Shown here piece after piece: positions 14,787 to 24,157 of a DNA stretch of 64,000 bases. The position numbers and the translations under genes were made by a program. Under the pieces are notes generated by a model. It had not been told where the DNA came from, made no database searches, and saw only the letters and a list, made by a program, of their open reading frames with translations. Position 1 is the stretch's first letter, and every line of letters begins with the position of its first letter. Source of the DNA: Micromonospora sp. MW-13 (GTDB taxonomy: Bacteria > Actinomycetota > Actinomycetes > Mycobacteriales > Micromonosporaceae); the NCBI RefSeq assembly GCF_003434305.1, contig NZ_QKKX01000005.1:1-64000 (forward strand), given 5' to 3'.

Positions 14787-17405
14787 TCAGAAGGCGCAGG
14801 CGACGACCAGCTCCGGGGCGCGGTCCGGCAGCAGGTCGAGTTTGCCGATCCGGCCGGCCGCCCGCAGGTCGTCGGCGACCAGCGTCAGCCGGTCGAGCAG
14901 GGCGGCCGGGCCGAGCGCCTCGGCCAGCGGCACCTCCGCCCGCATCGACAGCTTCCGCTCGGACTTGGCCCGGCGCACCTGGCTCAGCGCGGCGGAGGCC
15001 AGCCGCAGCAACTCCGGGTCGCCGTCGCCCTGGATCGCCCGCCCGACCTCGTACGTCGTCGGCCAGGTGGCGCGGTGCGCCGACCCGTACCGCCACCAGG
15101 ACCAGACCTCCTCGGTGGCGAACGGCAGCACCGGCGCGAACAGCCGCAACTGCACCGACAGCGCGGTCGCCAGCGCCGCGCGGGCCGAGTCGGCCCCCGG
15201 TCCGGTGCCGTAGGCGCGCTCCTTCACCAGCTCGATGTAGTCGTCGCAGAACCGCCAGAAGAACGCCTCCGTCGCCTGTAGGGCGGCCGTGTGGTCGTAC
15301 CCGTCGAAGGCGGCGGTCGCGGCGGCGACCACGCCGGACAGCTCGGCGAGCATGGCGGTGTCCAGCGGCTCGGTGGCCGACAGCTCCAGGTCGCGGCGCG
15401 GCGTCAGACGCGCCGAGCTGGAGTTGTCGTACGGGGCGCGCAGCGCGTCGGCCGCGCCCAGCCCGAGGGCGAACTTCGACGCGTTGAGCAGCTTGGTGGC
15501 CAGCCGCCGGCCCACCTTGATCTGCGCCGGGTCGAAGGCCAGGTCCATCCCCGGCCGGCCGCTGGCCGCCCAGTACCGGACCGCGTCGGAGCCGTACTGC
15601 TCCAGCAGCGCCATCGGGGTGACCACGTTCCCCTTGGACTTGGCCATCTTCTTCCGGTCCGGGTCGAGGATCCAGCCGGAGAGCACCGTGTCCCGCCACG
15701 GCAGCACGCCGTGCTCCAGGTGCGACCGGACGATCGTGGCGAACAGCCAGGTGCGGATGATCTCCTGCCCCTGCGGGCGCAGGTCCATCGGGAAGACCCG
15801 CCGGAACAGCTCCGGGTCGGTCTCCCAGCCGCCCACGATCTGCGGGGTCAGCGACGAGGTGGCCCAGGTGTCCAGCACGTCCGGGTCGCCGACGAAACCG
15901 CCCGGCCGGCCACGCTGGGACTCGTCGTACCCGGGCGGCGGCTCGCCGGACGGGTCGATCGGGAGCGCCGACTCGTCGGGTGTGAGAGGGTGGGAACGGT
16001 CCGGCTCGCCAGTGTCGTCGAGCCGGTACCACACCGGCACGGGCACGCCGAAGAAGCGCTGCCGGCTGACCAGCCAGTCACCGGTCAGGCCGCCCACCCA
16101 GTGGTCGTAGCGGTGCTTCATGTGCTCCGGCACCCAGCGCAGCTCCCCGCCCCGGGCCAGCAGCGCGTCGCGCAGGCCGGTGTCCCGCCCGCCGTTGCGC
16201 AGGTACCACTGCCGGGTGGAGACGATCTCCAGCGGCCGGTCGCCCCGTTCGTAGAACTTCACCGGGTGGGTGATCGGGCGCGGCTCGCCGACCAGGTCGC
16301 CCGCGTCGGCCAGCAACCCCACCACGGTCCGCCGGGCCCCGTTCACGGTCTGCCCGGCCAGCGCCGCGTACGGCTGCGCCGGCACGCCGGCCGGCGGCTC
16401 CGGCAGCAGCCGCCCGTCCCGGCCGATCACCACCCGGGTGTCGAGCGCCAGCTCCCGCCACCAGGTCACGTCGGTCAGGTCGCCGAACGTGCAGACCATC
16501 GCGACGCCCGTGCCCTTGGCCGGGTCCGCCAGCGGGTGCGCCCGCACCGGCACCTCGACCCCGAAGACGGGGGTACGCACGACCGAGCCGACCAGGTCCG
16601 CGTACCGCTCGTCGTCGGGGTGGCAGACCAGCGCCACGCAGGCCGGCAGCAGCTCCGGCCGGGTGGTGTCGATCAGCACCTGCCGCCCGCCCGGCCCGGC
16701 GAACCGCAGCCGGTGGTACGCCCCCGGCCGCTCCCGGTCCTCCAGCTCCGCCTGCGCCACGGCGGTGGCGAACCCGACGTCCCACAGCGTCGGCGCCTCC
16801 GCCTGGTACGCCTCGCCCCGGGCCAGGTTGCGCAGGAACGCCCGCTGCGACGCCACCCGGGCCGCCCGCCCGATCGTGGTGTACGTCAGCGACCAGTCCA
16901 CCGACAGCCCGAGCCGCCGCCACAGCTCCTCGAAGACCTTCTCGTCGGCGGCGGTCAGCGTCTCGCACAGCTCGACGAAGTTGCGTCGGGAGATCGGCGT
17001 CGGGTCCTTCCGGGCCGCGTCGTCGACCGGGGTGGCCGGGGCCCGCCAGTCCGGGTCGTACGGCAGCGACGGGTCGCAGCGCACCCCGTACACGTTCTGC
17101 ACCCGGCGCTCGGTGGGCAGGCCGTTGTCGTCCCAGCCCATCGGGTAGAACACCGTCCGGCCGCGCATCCGCTGGAACCGGGCCACCGTGTCGGTGTGCG
17201 TGTACGAGAAGACGTGCCCCATGTGCAGCTCGCCCGATACGGTCGGCGGCGGGGTGTCGATCGAGAACACGTCCGCCCGCCCCCTGGAACGGTCGAACGC
17301 GTACGTGCCCTCCTCCTGCCAGCGGCGCGCCCAGGTCTCCTCAAGCCCGTCCAACGTGGGACGCTCGGGGACGTCGGCGCGGGCCGTCCTCGCCGTGTCA
17401 GTCAT
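14787..17405 (-). CDS. valS: Valyl-tRNA synthetase, archaeal-like type
   Basis: Charges tRNA-Val; class Ia synthetase of 872 residues. The HIGH motif is HMGH at 61-64 and the KMSKS loop is KMAKS at 586-590. The CP1 editing domain carries TTRPELLPACVA and KGTGVAM. The stretches PPPTVSGELHMGHVFSYTHTD and YPMGWDDNGLPTERRVQN mark the archaeal-like ValRS branch rather than the usual bacterial form. TAGGAT ends 6 bases before the ATG, so the transcript is probably leaderless and there is no room for a T-box. A second, bacterial-type valS elsewhere in the genome is possible. Confidence 0.93.
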   Translation of the reverse strand: MTDTARTARADVPERPTLDGLEETWARRWQEEGTYAFDRSRGRADVFSIDTPPPTVSGELHMGHVFSYTHTDTVARFQRMRGRTVFYPMGWDDNGLPTERRVQNVYGVRCDPSLPYDPDWRAPATPVDDAARKDPTPISRRNFVELCETLTAADEKVFEELWRRLGLSVDWSLTYTTIGRAARVASQRAFLRNLARGEAYQAEAPTLWDVGFATAVAQAELEDRERPGAYHRLRFAGPGGRQVLIDTTRPELLPACVALVCHPDDERYADLVGSVVRTPVFGVEVPVRAHPLADPAKGTGVAMVCTFGDLTDVTWWRELALDTRVVIGRDGRLLPEPPAGVPAQPYAALAGQTVNGARRTVVGLLADAGDLVGEPRPITHPVKFYERGDRPLEIVSTRQWYLRNGGRDTGLRDALLARGGELRWVPEHMKHRYDHWVGGLTGDWLVSRQRFFGVPVPVWYRLDDTGEPDRSHPLTPDESALPIDPSGEPPPGYDESQRGRPGGFVGDPDVLDTWATSSLTPQIVGGWETDPELFRRVFPMDLRPQGQEIIRTWLFATIVRSHLEHGVLPWRDTVLSGWILDPDRKKMAKSKGNVVTPMALLEQYGSDAVRYWAASGRPGMDLAFDPAQIKVGRRLATKLLNASKFALGLGAADALRAPYDNSSSARLTPRRDLELSATEPLDTAMLAELSGVVAAATAAFDGYDHTAALQATEAFFWRFCDDYIELVKERAYGTGPGADSARAALATALSVQLRLFAPVLPFATEEVWSWWRYGSAHRATWPTTYEVGRAIQGDGDPELLRLASAALSQVRRAKSERKLSMRAEVPLAEALGPAALLDRLTLVADDLRAAGRIGKLDLLPDRAPELVVACAF

Positions 17406-17411
17406 CCGTCG

Positions 17412-17417
17412 ATCCTA
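17412..17417 (-). promoter_or_regulatory. -10 element for leaderless valS transcript
   Basis: TAGGAT lies exactly 6 bases upstream of the valS ATG, the spacing expected when transcription starts at or next to the start codon. No clear -35 box is visible. Confidence 0.5.
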
Positions 17418-17436
17418 GGCAGCGGCGGTGCGCCGC

Positions 17437-17811
17437 TCAGCGGTCGACCCGCCACGCGGCATCGGGCGGCGGGCCGCCCTCGGCGACGATGTGCCGGACG
17501 ATCCGCAGCGCCTCCTCCAGCGGCACGGTGTCCTCGTCGGGATACTCGTCGTCCTGCCCGTTGCCCAGGACGAAGCCGTCGCTCCAGCCGTCCGCCCCGG
17601 GGTCGCTCGCGTGCGCGCCCGGGTCGCCCGGCCCGTCGAGCAGCATCACCACCGCCCGCTCGGTGTTGCTCACCACCGCCAGCGAGCGCCCCGACGAACT
17701 GCTCAGCCACGATTCGAGCCGGCCGGCGGTGACCCGTTCGCCGAGCTGTCGGACCGCGTCGTCGGCGGTCACCGGCGCCGTCCCACCGTGGAACGTCCAG
17801 GTCTCCACCAT
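17437..17811 (-). CDS. Imm1-like immunity family protein, orphan
   Basis: A 124-residue acidic protein. The N-terminal WTFHGGTAPV and the central LDGPGDPG, GFVLGNGQDDEYP and C-terminal EALRIVRHIVAEG resemble the Imm1 family (immunity to deaminase-type polymorphic toxins, common in Actinobacteria). No toxin gene adjoins: its neighbours are valS and a secreted protease. I chose the ATG at MVETW because upstream residues look like untranslated DNA. Family call is by pattern and moderate; an orphan role against toxins from competitors is inference. Confidence 0.6.
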   Translation of the reverse strand: MVETWTFHGGTAPVTADDAVRQLGERVTAGRLESWLSSSSGRSLAVVSNTERAVVMLLDGPGDPGAHASDPGADGWSDGFVLGNGQDDEYPDEDTVPLEEALRIVRHIVAEGGPPPDAAWRVDR

Positions 17812-17923
17812 GGCCCGATCCTTCCAGCCCGACGGCCCGGCCCGGCTGCCCGGGTGGCCGACCGAGCCGGGAAGCGACCGCGATCCCACTCCGGACCGAT
17901 CGCCCCGCCCGACCTGGCGGACG

Positions 17924-17959
17924 ACGAAGCGCCCGCCCCGATCGGGGCGGGCGCTTCGT
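17924..17959. terminator. Terminator of the secreted protease gene
   Basis: A 36-bp perfect palindrome (halves ACGAAGCGCCCGCCCCGA) begins about 20 bases beyond the protease stop on the minus strand. It is the most stable stem in this part of the window and could terminate transcription in either direction. Confidence 0.8.
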
Positions 17960-17979
17960 GTCGCGGCGTGCGTCTCCGC

Positions 17980-19560
17980 TCAGCGCTTGACCGGGCCGAA
18001 GACCGGGCCGGTGGTGGCCAGCCGGAGCCCGAGGCGGCCATTGGCGCGGGCGTTGACCCGGTCGAGGATGGTCGAGACCGGGGCGTACGAGTTGTGCTCG
18101 TCGGGGTTGGCGCACGGCCCCTGCCCGGGGTCGCCGCTGGACAGGATGCCCAGCGCCTTCCCGTCGGACTCGGTGAACAGCGGACCGCCGCTGTCCCCTG
18201 GGCGGGCGCAGATCCGCACGTCGATGCCGCCCCCGCTCTTGCCGGTGACCTGACCGCACCGGGTGCCGGGCAGGTAGCCCGCGCCGGCGCCGGAGTCGAC
18301 GTACGGCTCGTCGGCCTTGGGCGTGTACGCCGAGCCCGTCGCGCAGACCACCCAGCCGGTCTGGATGCCGCTCCACGGCACGTACCCGGTGATCGCCACG
18401 TCCCGGCTGGTCGTGCAGCGCGGGTTGTCCGCGACGCACCAGTAGTTGACCAGGCTCGGCCGGCTGGTCGCCGTCGTCGGGTACCCCCACCGCTGCAACG
18501 CCCCCGACTGGTACGGCATGACCGCGTAGTCGTGCGGGTAGGCGTTCTCGGCCAGCGCGGTGTTGCCCGACTCGATCGTGACCGGGGTCTTCGGCCCGAG
18601 GAACTGGTGCCAGGTGTCGTCGCGCCGGGTGTGCCTGCCGCCGACCACGCAGTGCCCGGCGGTCAGCACGTACGCCGCCCCGTACCGGTCCTGCACGTTG
18701 AAGCCAGTGGTGCAGCCGCCGACGGTGCCGTCGTCGCGCGGGATGTCGAGCCGGATGCCGCCGCGCATCGGCGCCCGGGTGCAGTCACGCGGGTCGCACG
18801 CCTTCGGCACCGAGGCCCGCGCCACCCGGGCCCGGGCCCGGGTGGACACCCCGGCGTCGGCCAGCGCCGCCGGCAGCCGCCGGTCGTCCGAGGCGACCCG
18901 GCCACCGGTGAGCACCACGACCTCGTTGGCCGCCTGGTCCACCACCACGTCGGCGCCGACGGTCGCGTCCAGTGCCTCGGCGACCCGGGCCGCCGAGGCG
19001 GTGAGCTGCCGCAGCGAGTGCCGCACCGGCACCACCCGCACGTGCGCCGCGTCCGGCACGGCGGCCACGGCGGCCCGCACCGACTCGGGCCGGGTGGCGG
19101 CGACGGTGAGCACCCCGCCGGCCGACTGGTCGAGCCACATGCCGCCGTACTCGCCGGGAAGGCGGTCGGCGAGCGTCGCGGCCAGCGGCGCGGAGAGTTC
19201 CTGGAGGGCGAGCCGCCGGGCCGCGTCGGTCGCGGAGATCCCGTACCGGTCGCGCAGGTAGGCGACGGACGCGGGCGCGGCGGCGGCCACCTCGGCGGCC
19301 GGCCGACCGGCCGGCACCCAGGCGGACCCGGCGGCGGACGTGGTGGTGGCGGCGGACGTGGCGCGTGCTCCCGGGGCGGCGCCGAGACCGGTCGCGGTGG
19401 TCGGAGCGGCCGGGCCCCGGGCCGCGGTGACCGGCTCGTCCGGCGCGGCGGCGGCCACCGGCCTCGTCGTGACCCCGTCGGCCGGCGCCAGCCCGTAGGC
19501 GGTCGTCCCGACCGCGCAGGCGGCGGCGACCCCCAAAATGATCATGCGTCGTGTACGCAC
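17980..19560 (-). CDS. Secreted trypsin-like serine protease with prodomain
   Basis: A 526-residue secreted S1-type protease. An Arg-rich start and hydrophobic segment (MIILGVAAACAVGTTAYGLA) form the signal peptide, followed by an Ala/Thr/Pro-rich linker (about 35-95). Residues about 96-245 resemble a prodomain that folds the enzyme (YLRDRYGISATDAARRLALQ, GMWLDQ). The catalytic triad is His303 (TAGHC), Asp344 (PHDYAV) and Ser457 (RPGDSGGPL). Cysteine pairs in the catalytic part suggest disulfides. It is a single gene with a strong terminator. Confidence 0.9.
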   Translation of the reverse strand: MRTRRMIILGVAAACAVGTTAYGLAPADGVTTRPVAAAAPDEPVTAARGPAAPTTATGLGAAPGARATSAATTTSAAGSAWVPAGRPAAEVAAAAPASVAYLRDRYGISATDAARRLALQELSAPLAATLADRLPGEYGGMWLDQSAGGVLTVAATRPESVRAAVAAVPDAAHVRVVPVRHSLRQLTASAARVAEALDATVGADVVVDQAANEVVVLTGGRVASDDRRLPAALADAGVSTRARARVARASVPKACDPRDCTRAPMRGGIRLDIPRDDGTVGGCTTGFNVQDRYGAAYVLTAGHCVVGGRHTRRDDTWHQFLGPKTPVTIESGNTALAENAYPHDYAVMPYQSGALQRWGYPTTATSRPSLVNYWCVADNPRCTTSRDVAITGYVPWSGIQTGWVVCATGSAYTPKADEPYVDSGAGAGYLPGTRCGQVTGKSGGGIDVRICARPGDSGGPLFTESDGKALGILSSGDPGQGPCANPDEHNSYAPVSTILDRVNARANGRLGLRLATTGPVFGPVKR

Positions 19561-19662
19561 CCCGTGTCCTCCCCGTGTGGTCGGTGGTGCCCGATCGGTT
19601 CGTGATTCTAGGCACCGCCGCCCAGCCCCGGCAGCCCTGTGCGGGCCGGCGGCGTTCCGCGC

Positions 19663-21615
19663 TCAGTGCAGGGAGTCGCGCCACTGCCGGTGCAGCGCCG
19701 CGTACCGGCCGTCGGCGCCGGCCAGCCGGTCCGGCGGGCCGTCCTCCACGATCCGGCCGCCGTCGAGGACCAGCACCCGGTCGGCGGTCTCCACCGTGGA
19801 CAGCCGGTGCGCGATCACCAGCGCCGTCCGGTCCCGCAGCACGGTGGCGAGCGCCCGCTGCACCAGCCGTTCCGTGGGCACGTCCAGCGACGACGTCGCC
19901 TCGTCCAGGACCAGCACCCGGGGGTCGGCGAGGAACGCCCGGGCGAACGCCACGAGCTGCCGTTGCCCGGCCGAGAGCCGGCCGCCGCGCCGGCGCACCT
20001 GGGTGTCGTACCCGTCGGGCAGGGCGGAGATGAAGTCGTGCGCGCCGATCGCCCGGGCCGCGGCCCGCACCGCCGCGTCGTCCGCGCCCGGCCGGCCGAA
20101 CCGGATGTTCTCCGCCACCGACCCGCTGAACAGGTGGTTCTCCTGGGTGACCAGCACGACCGCGCGGCGCAGCTCGGCGTCGGCCAGGTCCCGCAGGTCG
20201 ACCCCGTCCAGGTGGACGGTGCCGGCGTCCGGGTCGTGGAAGCGGGCCAGCAGCTTGGCGACGGTCGACTTGCCCGCGCCCGTCGGGCCGACCAGCGCGA
20301 CGGTCTGCCCGGCCGGCACGGTCAGGTCCAGGCCGGTCAGGACCGGCCCGTCGGCCCGGTACCCGAACGAGACCGACCGGAACTCCACAGCCCCCCGCCC
20401 CGGGCCCGCCGGCAGCGGCGTCGGGCGGGCCGGCTCGGCCACCGCCGGCCGCTCGTCGAGCACCCCGGCCAGCTTCTCCAGTGCCGCCGTGGCGGACTGG
20501 AGCGAGTTGTAGAACTGGCTCAGCTCCTGCATCGGCTCGAAGAACCGGCGCAGGTACAGCAGGAACGCGGCGAGCACCCCCACCTCCATCCCGCCGCCGA
20601 GCACCCGGGTCCCGCCGTAGCCGAGCACCACCGCCACGGTCACGTTGCCGATCACCTTGATCCCCGGCGAGTACGTGGCGATCAGCCGGAACGCGTGCAG
20701 GCTGGTCCGCCGGTAGTCGTCGTTGACGGCGGCGAAGATCCGCTGGTTGCGCGGCTCCCGCCGGTACGCCTGCACCGCGCGGATGCCGCGCAGCGACTCG
20801 ACGAAGTGGACGATCAGCAGCGCCACCGCCTCTCTGGTCCGCCGGTACGCCCCGGCCGACGCGCGGGCGAACCAGCGGGACAGCCAGAACAGGAACGGGA
20901 ACGCCAGCAGGGTCACCGCGGCCAGCGGCGGGTCCAGCCAGAGCAGGATGCCGGCCACGGACAGGATGGACAGGGCGGCGAGGACGAGGCTGTCCACGCC
21001 GCCGTCGACCAGTTCGGCGATGGAGTCCAGGTCGCTGGTGAGCCGGGAGATCATCCGGCCCGAGGTGTAGCGCTCGTGGAAGCCGACGGACAGCCGCAGG
21101 AAGTGGCCGTACACCCGTTGCCGCAGCTCCAGCAGGATGGCCTGGCCGATCCGGGCGGAGAGGGCGAGGAAGCCGCGCCGGGCCGCGTACTCCGTCAGCG
21201 CGGCGGCGGCGAACGCCCCGGCGATCGCGACGAGCGGCCCGCTGTCCCCGGCCCGCAGCGGCCCGATCGCCCGGTCGATGCCGAGCATCACCAGGTACGG
21301 CCCGGACATGGCGGCGGCGTTCTGCGCCAGCAGCAGCCCGACGGCCGCTCCGAGCCGGTGCCGGTGCGGGCGCAGCAGATCCCGCAGCAGCGCCCGGCTG
21401 CGGGCGCGGAGCCGGGCGAGCGCCTCGGGCGTCGCCTCCTCCGCCCGGCTGCGGTCCGCCTCCGGGTCGGTGGCCCGCCCCCGCCACCGGTCCAGGTCCG
21501 GTGCGGTCCGCGTCGGTCGGCCCGCCGTGCCCCGGCCGGTTGTACCCGGCCGGCTCACCGGCTCGTCGGCGGGCTCGTCCTCGGGACTGCGGACCGTGGC
21601 GTCGGCGGCGGTCAC
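19663..21615 (-). CDS. ABC exporter half-transporter, canonical ATPase site
   Basis: A fused membrane-ATPase half-transporter of 650 residues, partner of the preceding gene. A hydrophilic N-terminal region (about 85 residues, Arg/Glu/Pro-rich) precedes six helices (about 90-375). The C-terminal NBD has Walker A GPTGAGKST, signature LSAGQ (Ala in place of the usual Gly), Walker B with catalytic Glu (VLVLDEATSSLD) and H-loop IAHRLST. The GTG overlaps the TGA of the first half-gene (GTGA), so synthesis is coupled. It is likely a heterodimeric drug, lipid or peptide exporter; the substrate is unknown. Confidence 0.92.
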   Translation of the reverse strand: MTAADATVRSPEDEPADEPVSRPGTTGRGTAGRPTRTAPDLDRWRGRATDPEADRSRAEEATPEALARLRARSRALLRDLLRPHRHRLGAAVGLLLAQNAAAMSGPYLVMLGIDRAIGPLRAGDSGPLVAIAGAFAAAALTEYAARRGFLALSARIGQAILLELRQRVYGHFLRLSVGFHERYTSGRMISRLTSDLDSIAELVDGGVDSLVLAALSILSVAGILLWLDPPLAAVTLLAFPFLFWLSRWFARASAGAYRRTREAVALLIVHFVESLRGIRAVQAYRREPRNQRIFAAVNDDYRRTSLHAFRLIATYSPGIKVIGNVTVAVVLGYGGTRVLGGGMEVGVLAAFLLYLRRFFEPMQELSQFYNSLQSATAALEKLAGVLDERPAVAEPARPTPLPAGPGRGAVEFRSVSFGYRADGPVLTGLDLTVPAGQTVALVGPTGAGKSTVAKLLARFHDPDAGTVHLDGVDLRDLADAELRRAVVLVTQENHLFSGSVAENIRFGRPGADDAAVRAAARAIGAHDFISALPDGYDTQVRRRGGRLSAGQRQLVAFARAFLADPRVLVLDEATSSLDVPTERLVQRALATVLRDRTALVIAHRLSTVETADRVLVLDGGRIVEDGPPDRLAGADGRYAALHRQWRDSLH

Positions 21616-23537
21616 GACAGCACCAGCCCCCGCTCGTCCGGTCCGGCGGCGGGCCTGGTCGGGCCCGCGTAGGGCGTGGCCGGGCCGGCCCCCGACGTGG
21701 CCGGGCCGGCGTGCAGCGTGGTCGGGCCGGCCGCCGGCGCGGTCGGGGCGCCGGAGGGGGTGGGCGGCTCGGCGGAGAGGACCGCCCGGTACGCCGGCAC
21801 GTCGGCCAGCAGCCGCGAGTGGGTGCCGATTGCCGTGATCCGGCCCCGCTCCAGCAACGCGACCCGGTCGGCCAGCGCCACGGTCGACGGCCGGTGCACC
21901 ACGAGCAGCGCGGTGGTGTCCCGCAGCACCCGCCGCAGCGCCGTCTCCACCAGAGCCTCGGTGTGCACGTCGAGGGCGGACAGCGGGTCGTCGAGCACCA
22001 GCAGCGCGGGCCGGCCGAGCACCGCCCGGGCCAGCGCCAGCCGCTGCCGCTGCCCGCCGGAGAGGGTGAGCCCCTGCTCGCCGACCCGGGTGGCCAACCC
22101 CCACGGCAGCTTGTACACGAAGTCGGCCTGGGCCAGCGCGAGCGCCGCCCGGACGTCGTCCTCGTCGGCGTCCGGGCGGCCCAGGGTGAGGTTCTCCCAC
22201 ACCGACATGGAGAACAGCGTCGGCTCCTCGAAGGCCACCCCGACCAGCCGGCGCAGCGAGGACAGCCGCAGCTCGCGCAGGTCGTGGCCGTCCAGGGTGA
22301 TCCGCCCGCCGGTCACCTCGTGCAGCCGGGGGACCAGGGAGAGCAGGGTGCTCTTGCCGGTGCCGGTCGCGCCGACCAGGGCCAGGGTCTCGCCCGGCTC
22401 GACGGTCAGGTCGATCTCCCGTAGCACCGGCGTGGGGGCGCCCGGGTAGTGGAACGACACCCGGTCGAAGACCAGCCGGCCGCAGACCGCCGGCCGGGCC
22501 AGGGCGACCGCGTCCGGAGCGTCCACGATGGAGGGCCGGATGTCCAGCACCTCCTGGATGCGGTCGGCGGCGGTCGCCGCCTCCTGGCCGTTGGCGATGA
22601 TCCAGCCGAGCGACTGCACCGGCCAGGTCAGCATCAGTTGCAGGCTGACGAAGGCGACCAGTTCGCCGATGGTGAGCGCGCCCCGGGCGGCGGCCGTCGC
22701 CCCGGCGACCAGCACCACGCCGAGGGTCAGGTTCGGCACCAGGTCGAACAGCGCGGAGGTGCGGGCCAGCAGCCGCCCCTTGGCGACCCCGGTGTCGTGC
22801 AGCGCCCGGGCGCCGGCCCCGAACCGGGTGGCCAACTCGGGGCCCCGGCCGTACGCCTTCATGGTGCGCAACCCCTGTGCGGTCTCCTCGACCAGCGTGG
22901 CCACGTCGCCCCGCTGGTCCTGCATCCGGCGCGACGCGCCGTGGTAGTACCGCCCGAACCGGCGGCTGATCAGGAACAGCGGGACGGCGCTGGCCGCGAC
23001 CAGCGCCCCGAGCGCGGGGTGCAGCCGGATCAGCAGCACCACCACGGCGGCGTACGTCACCAGGTTGAGCACCAGGAACAGCAGGCCGAAGGAGAGGAAC
23101 CGGCGGATCACCGACAGGTCGTTGGTGACCCGGGAGAGCAACTGCCCGGTCTGCCACCGGTCGTGGAAGCCGGGCGGCAGCCGTTGCAGGTGGGCGTAGA
23201 CGTCGGCGCGGATCGCCGCCTCCATGCCCACCGACGACGAGGACTGCGTCCACCGGCGGATGAAGACCAGCAGCGCCTCGGCCAGGCCGAGCAGCAGGGC
23301 CAGGCCGCCGAGCCGGACCAGGCCGGCCGGGTCGTGCCGGGCGATCGGGCCGTCGACCACCCGCTGCACCACGAGCGGCACGGCCAGGCTCGCGCCGGTG
23401 CCGGCCAGCGCCGCCGCCAGCAGCCAGCAGAACTGGGCGGCGTACGGGCGCAGGTAGGGGCGGAACCGCCAGAGGTTGCGCAGCGGGCGAGCGCGGTCGG
23501 CCGGGTGGGCCGGGTCGCCGTCGCTCTCGGCAGGCAC
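21612..23537 (-). CDS. ABC exporter half-transporter, degenerate ATPase site
   Basis: First half of a heterodimeric exporter, 641 residues: six helices (about 30-330) and an NBD (about 355-585). Walker A (GATGTGKST) and the signature LSGGQRQR are normal, but the residue after the Walker B Asp is Asp rather than Glu (LVLDDPLSALD), as in the degenerate site of TM287/288-like heterodimers. The H-loop His is kept (VVHRPST). A C-terminal tail (from about 600) contains repeated AGP-x-T motifs and is probably disordered. The start is GTG. Confidence 0.92.
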   Translation of the reverse strand: MPAESDGDPAHPADRARPLRNLWRFRPYLRPYAAQFCWLLAAALAGTGASLAVPLVVQRVVDGPIARHDPAGLVRLGGLALLLGLAEALLVFIRRWTQSSSSVGMEAAIRADVYAHLQRLPPGFHDRWQTGQLLSRVTNDLSVIRRFLSFGLLFLVLNLVTYAAVVVLLIRLHPALGALVAASAVPLFLISRRFGRYYHGASRRMQDQRGDVATLVEETAQGLRTMKAYGRGPELATRFGAGARALHDTGVAKGRLLARTSALFDLVPNLTLGVVLVAGATAAARGALTIGELVAFVSLQLMLTWPVQSLGWIIANGQEAATAADRIQEVLDIRPSIVDAPDAVALARPAVCGRLVFDRVSFHYPGAPTPVLREIDLTVEPGETLALVGATGTGKSTLLSLVPRLHEVTGGRITLDGHDLRELRLSSLRRLVGVAFEEPTLFSMSVWENLTLGRPDADEDDVRAALALAQADFVYKLPWGLATRVGEQGLTLSGGQRQRLALARAVLGRPALLVLDDPLSALDVHTEALVETALRRVLRDTTALLVVHRPSTVALADRVALLERGRITAIGTHSRLLADVPAYRAVLSAEPPTPSGAPTAPAAGPTTLHAGPATSGAGPATPYAGPTRPAAGPDERGLVLS

Positions 23538-23548
23538 TACCCGACGGT

Positions 23549-23578
23549 AGCGTCAAACGGGATCGTCGCCCCTGTCAA
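23549..23578 (-). promoter_or_regulatory. Promoter of the ABC exporter operon
   Basis: TTGACA (23573-23578) and GACGCT (23549-23554) on the minus strand are 18 bases apart, a good match to housekeeping sigma-factor spacing. Transcription would begin only a few bases before the GTG start. Confidence 0.55.
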
Positions 23579-23581
23579 CTT

Positions 23582-24157
23582 TCAGCACGTCCCAACCCCG
23601 CCCGGTCCTCCGTCCCGGCCGGCTTCCGGCCCCGCCGGGTGTGCTGGCCGGCCGGCGGACGCCTCGTGGGCGAGCAGCCACCGCTTCACGTCCAGCCCCC
23701 AGCGGTAGCCGCCGAGGCTGCCGTCGGTGCGCAGCACCCGGTGGCACGGGACGAAGAGGGCGGCGGCGTTGCGCGCGCAGGCCGCCGCCGCGGCGCGGAC
23801 CGCCGCCGGCCGCCCGGCCAGCCCGGCGTACCCGGTGTAGGTGACCGGCCGGCCGGGCCCGACCTCGCGCAGTACCTGCCACGCGTGCGCCAGGAACGCG
23901 CCGCCGGTGCGCTGCTCCACCGGCACCGCGTCGATCGCGGTCAACTCCCCGTCCAGGTACGCGCCGACCGCCGCGGTGACCGGGCCGAGCCCGGTCCGTC
24001 GCCGCACCGGCCCGCGCAGGCCGGAGTGCATCAGCGGCAGCAGCGCCTCCGGTTCGGGGGTGAAGCCGGCGGCCCGAACCGCGCCGTCGGGGCCGGTCAG
24101 GATGCTCAGCGGCCCGGTGGGGGTGTCCACGACCGCGCCGTCGAGGGTGACGTTCAT
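23582..24157 (-). CDS. ogt: Methylated-DNA--protein-cysteine methyltransferase
   Basis: Suicidal repair protein removing alkyl groups from O6-methylguanine. It has 191 residues. The acceptor motif PCHRV (Cys138) is preceded by the helix-turn-helix region (VTYTGYAGLAGRPAAVRAAA) and followed by LGGYRWGLDVKRWLL, all standard. The last 20 residues are Gly/Pro-rich. Its ATG overlaps the TGA of the ada-alkA gene (ATGA), so the two make an alkylation-repair operon. Confidence 0.93.
   Translation of the reverse strand: MNVTLDGAVVDTPTGPLSILTGPDGAVRAAGFTPEPEALLPLMHSGLRGPVRRRTGLGPVTAAVGAYLDGELTAIDAVPVEQRTGGAFLAHAWQVLREVGPGRPVTYTGYAGLAGRPAAVRAAAAACARNAAALFVPCHRVLRTDGSLGGYRWGLDVKRWLLAHEASAGRPAHPAGPEAGRDGGPGGVGTC

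Noticed and set aside
17406-17436. T-box or other leader upstream of valS
   Set aside because: The start has a -10 element 6 bases away and the upstream gene is on the same strand close by, leaving no room for a leader RNA.
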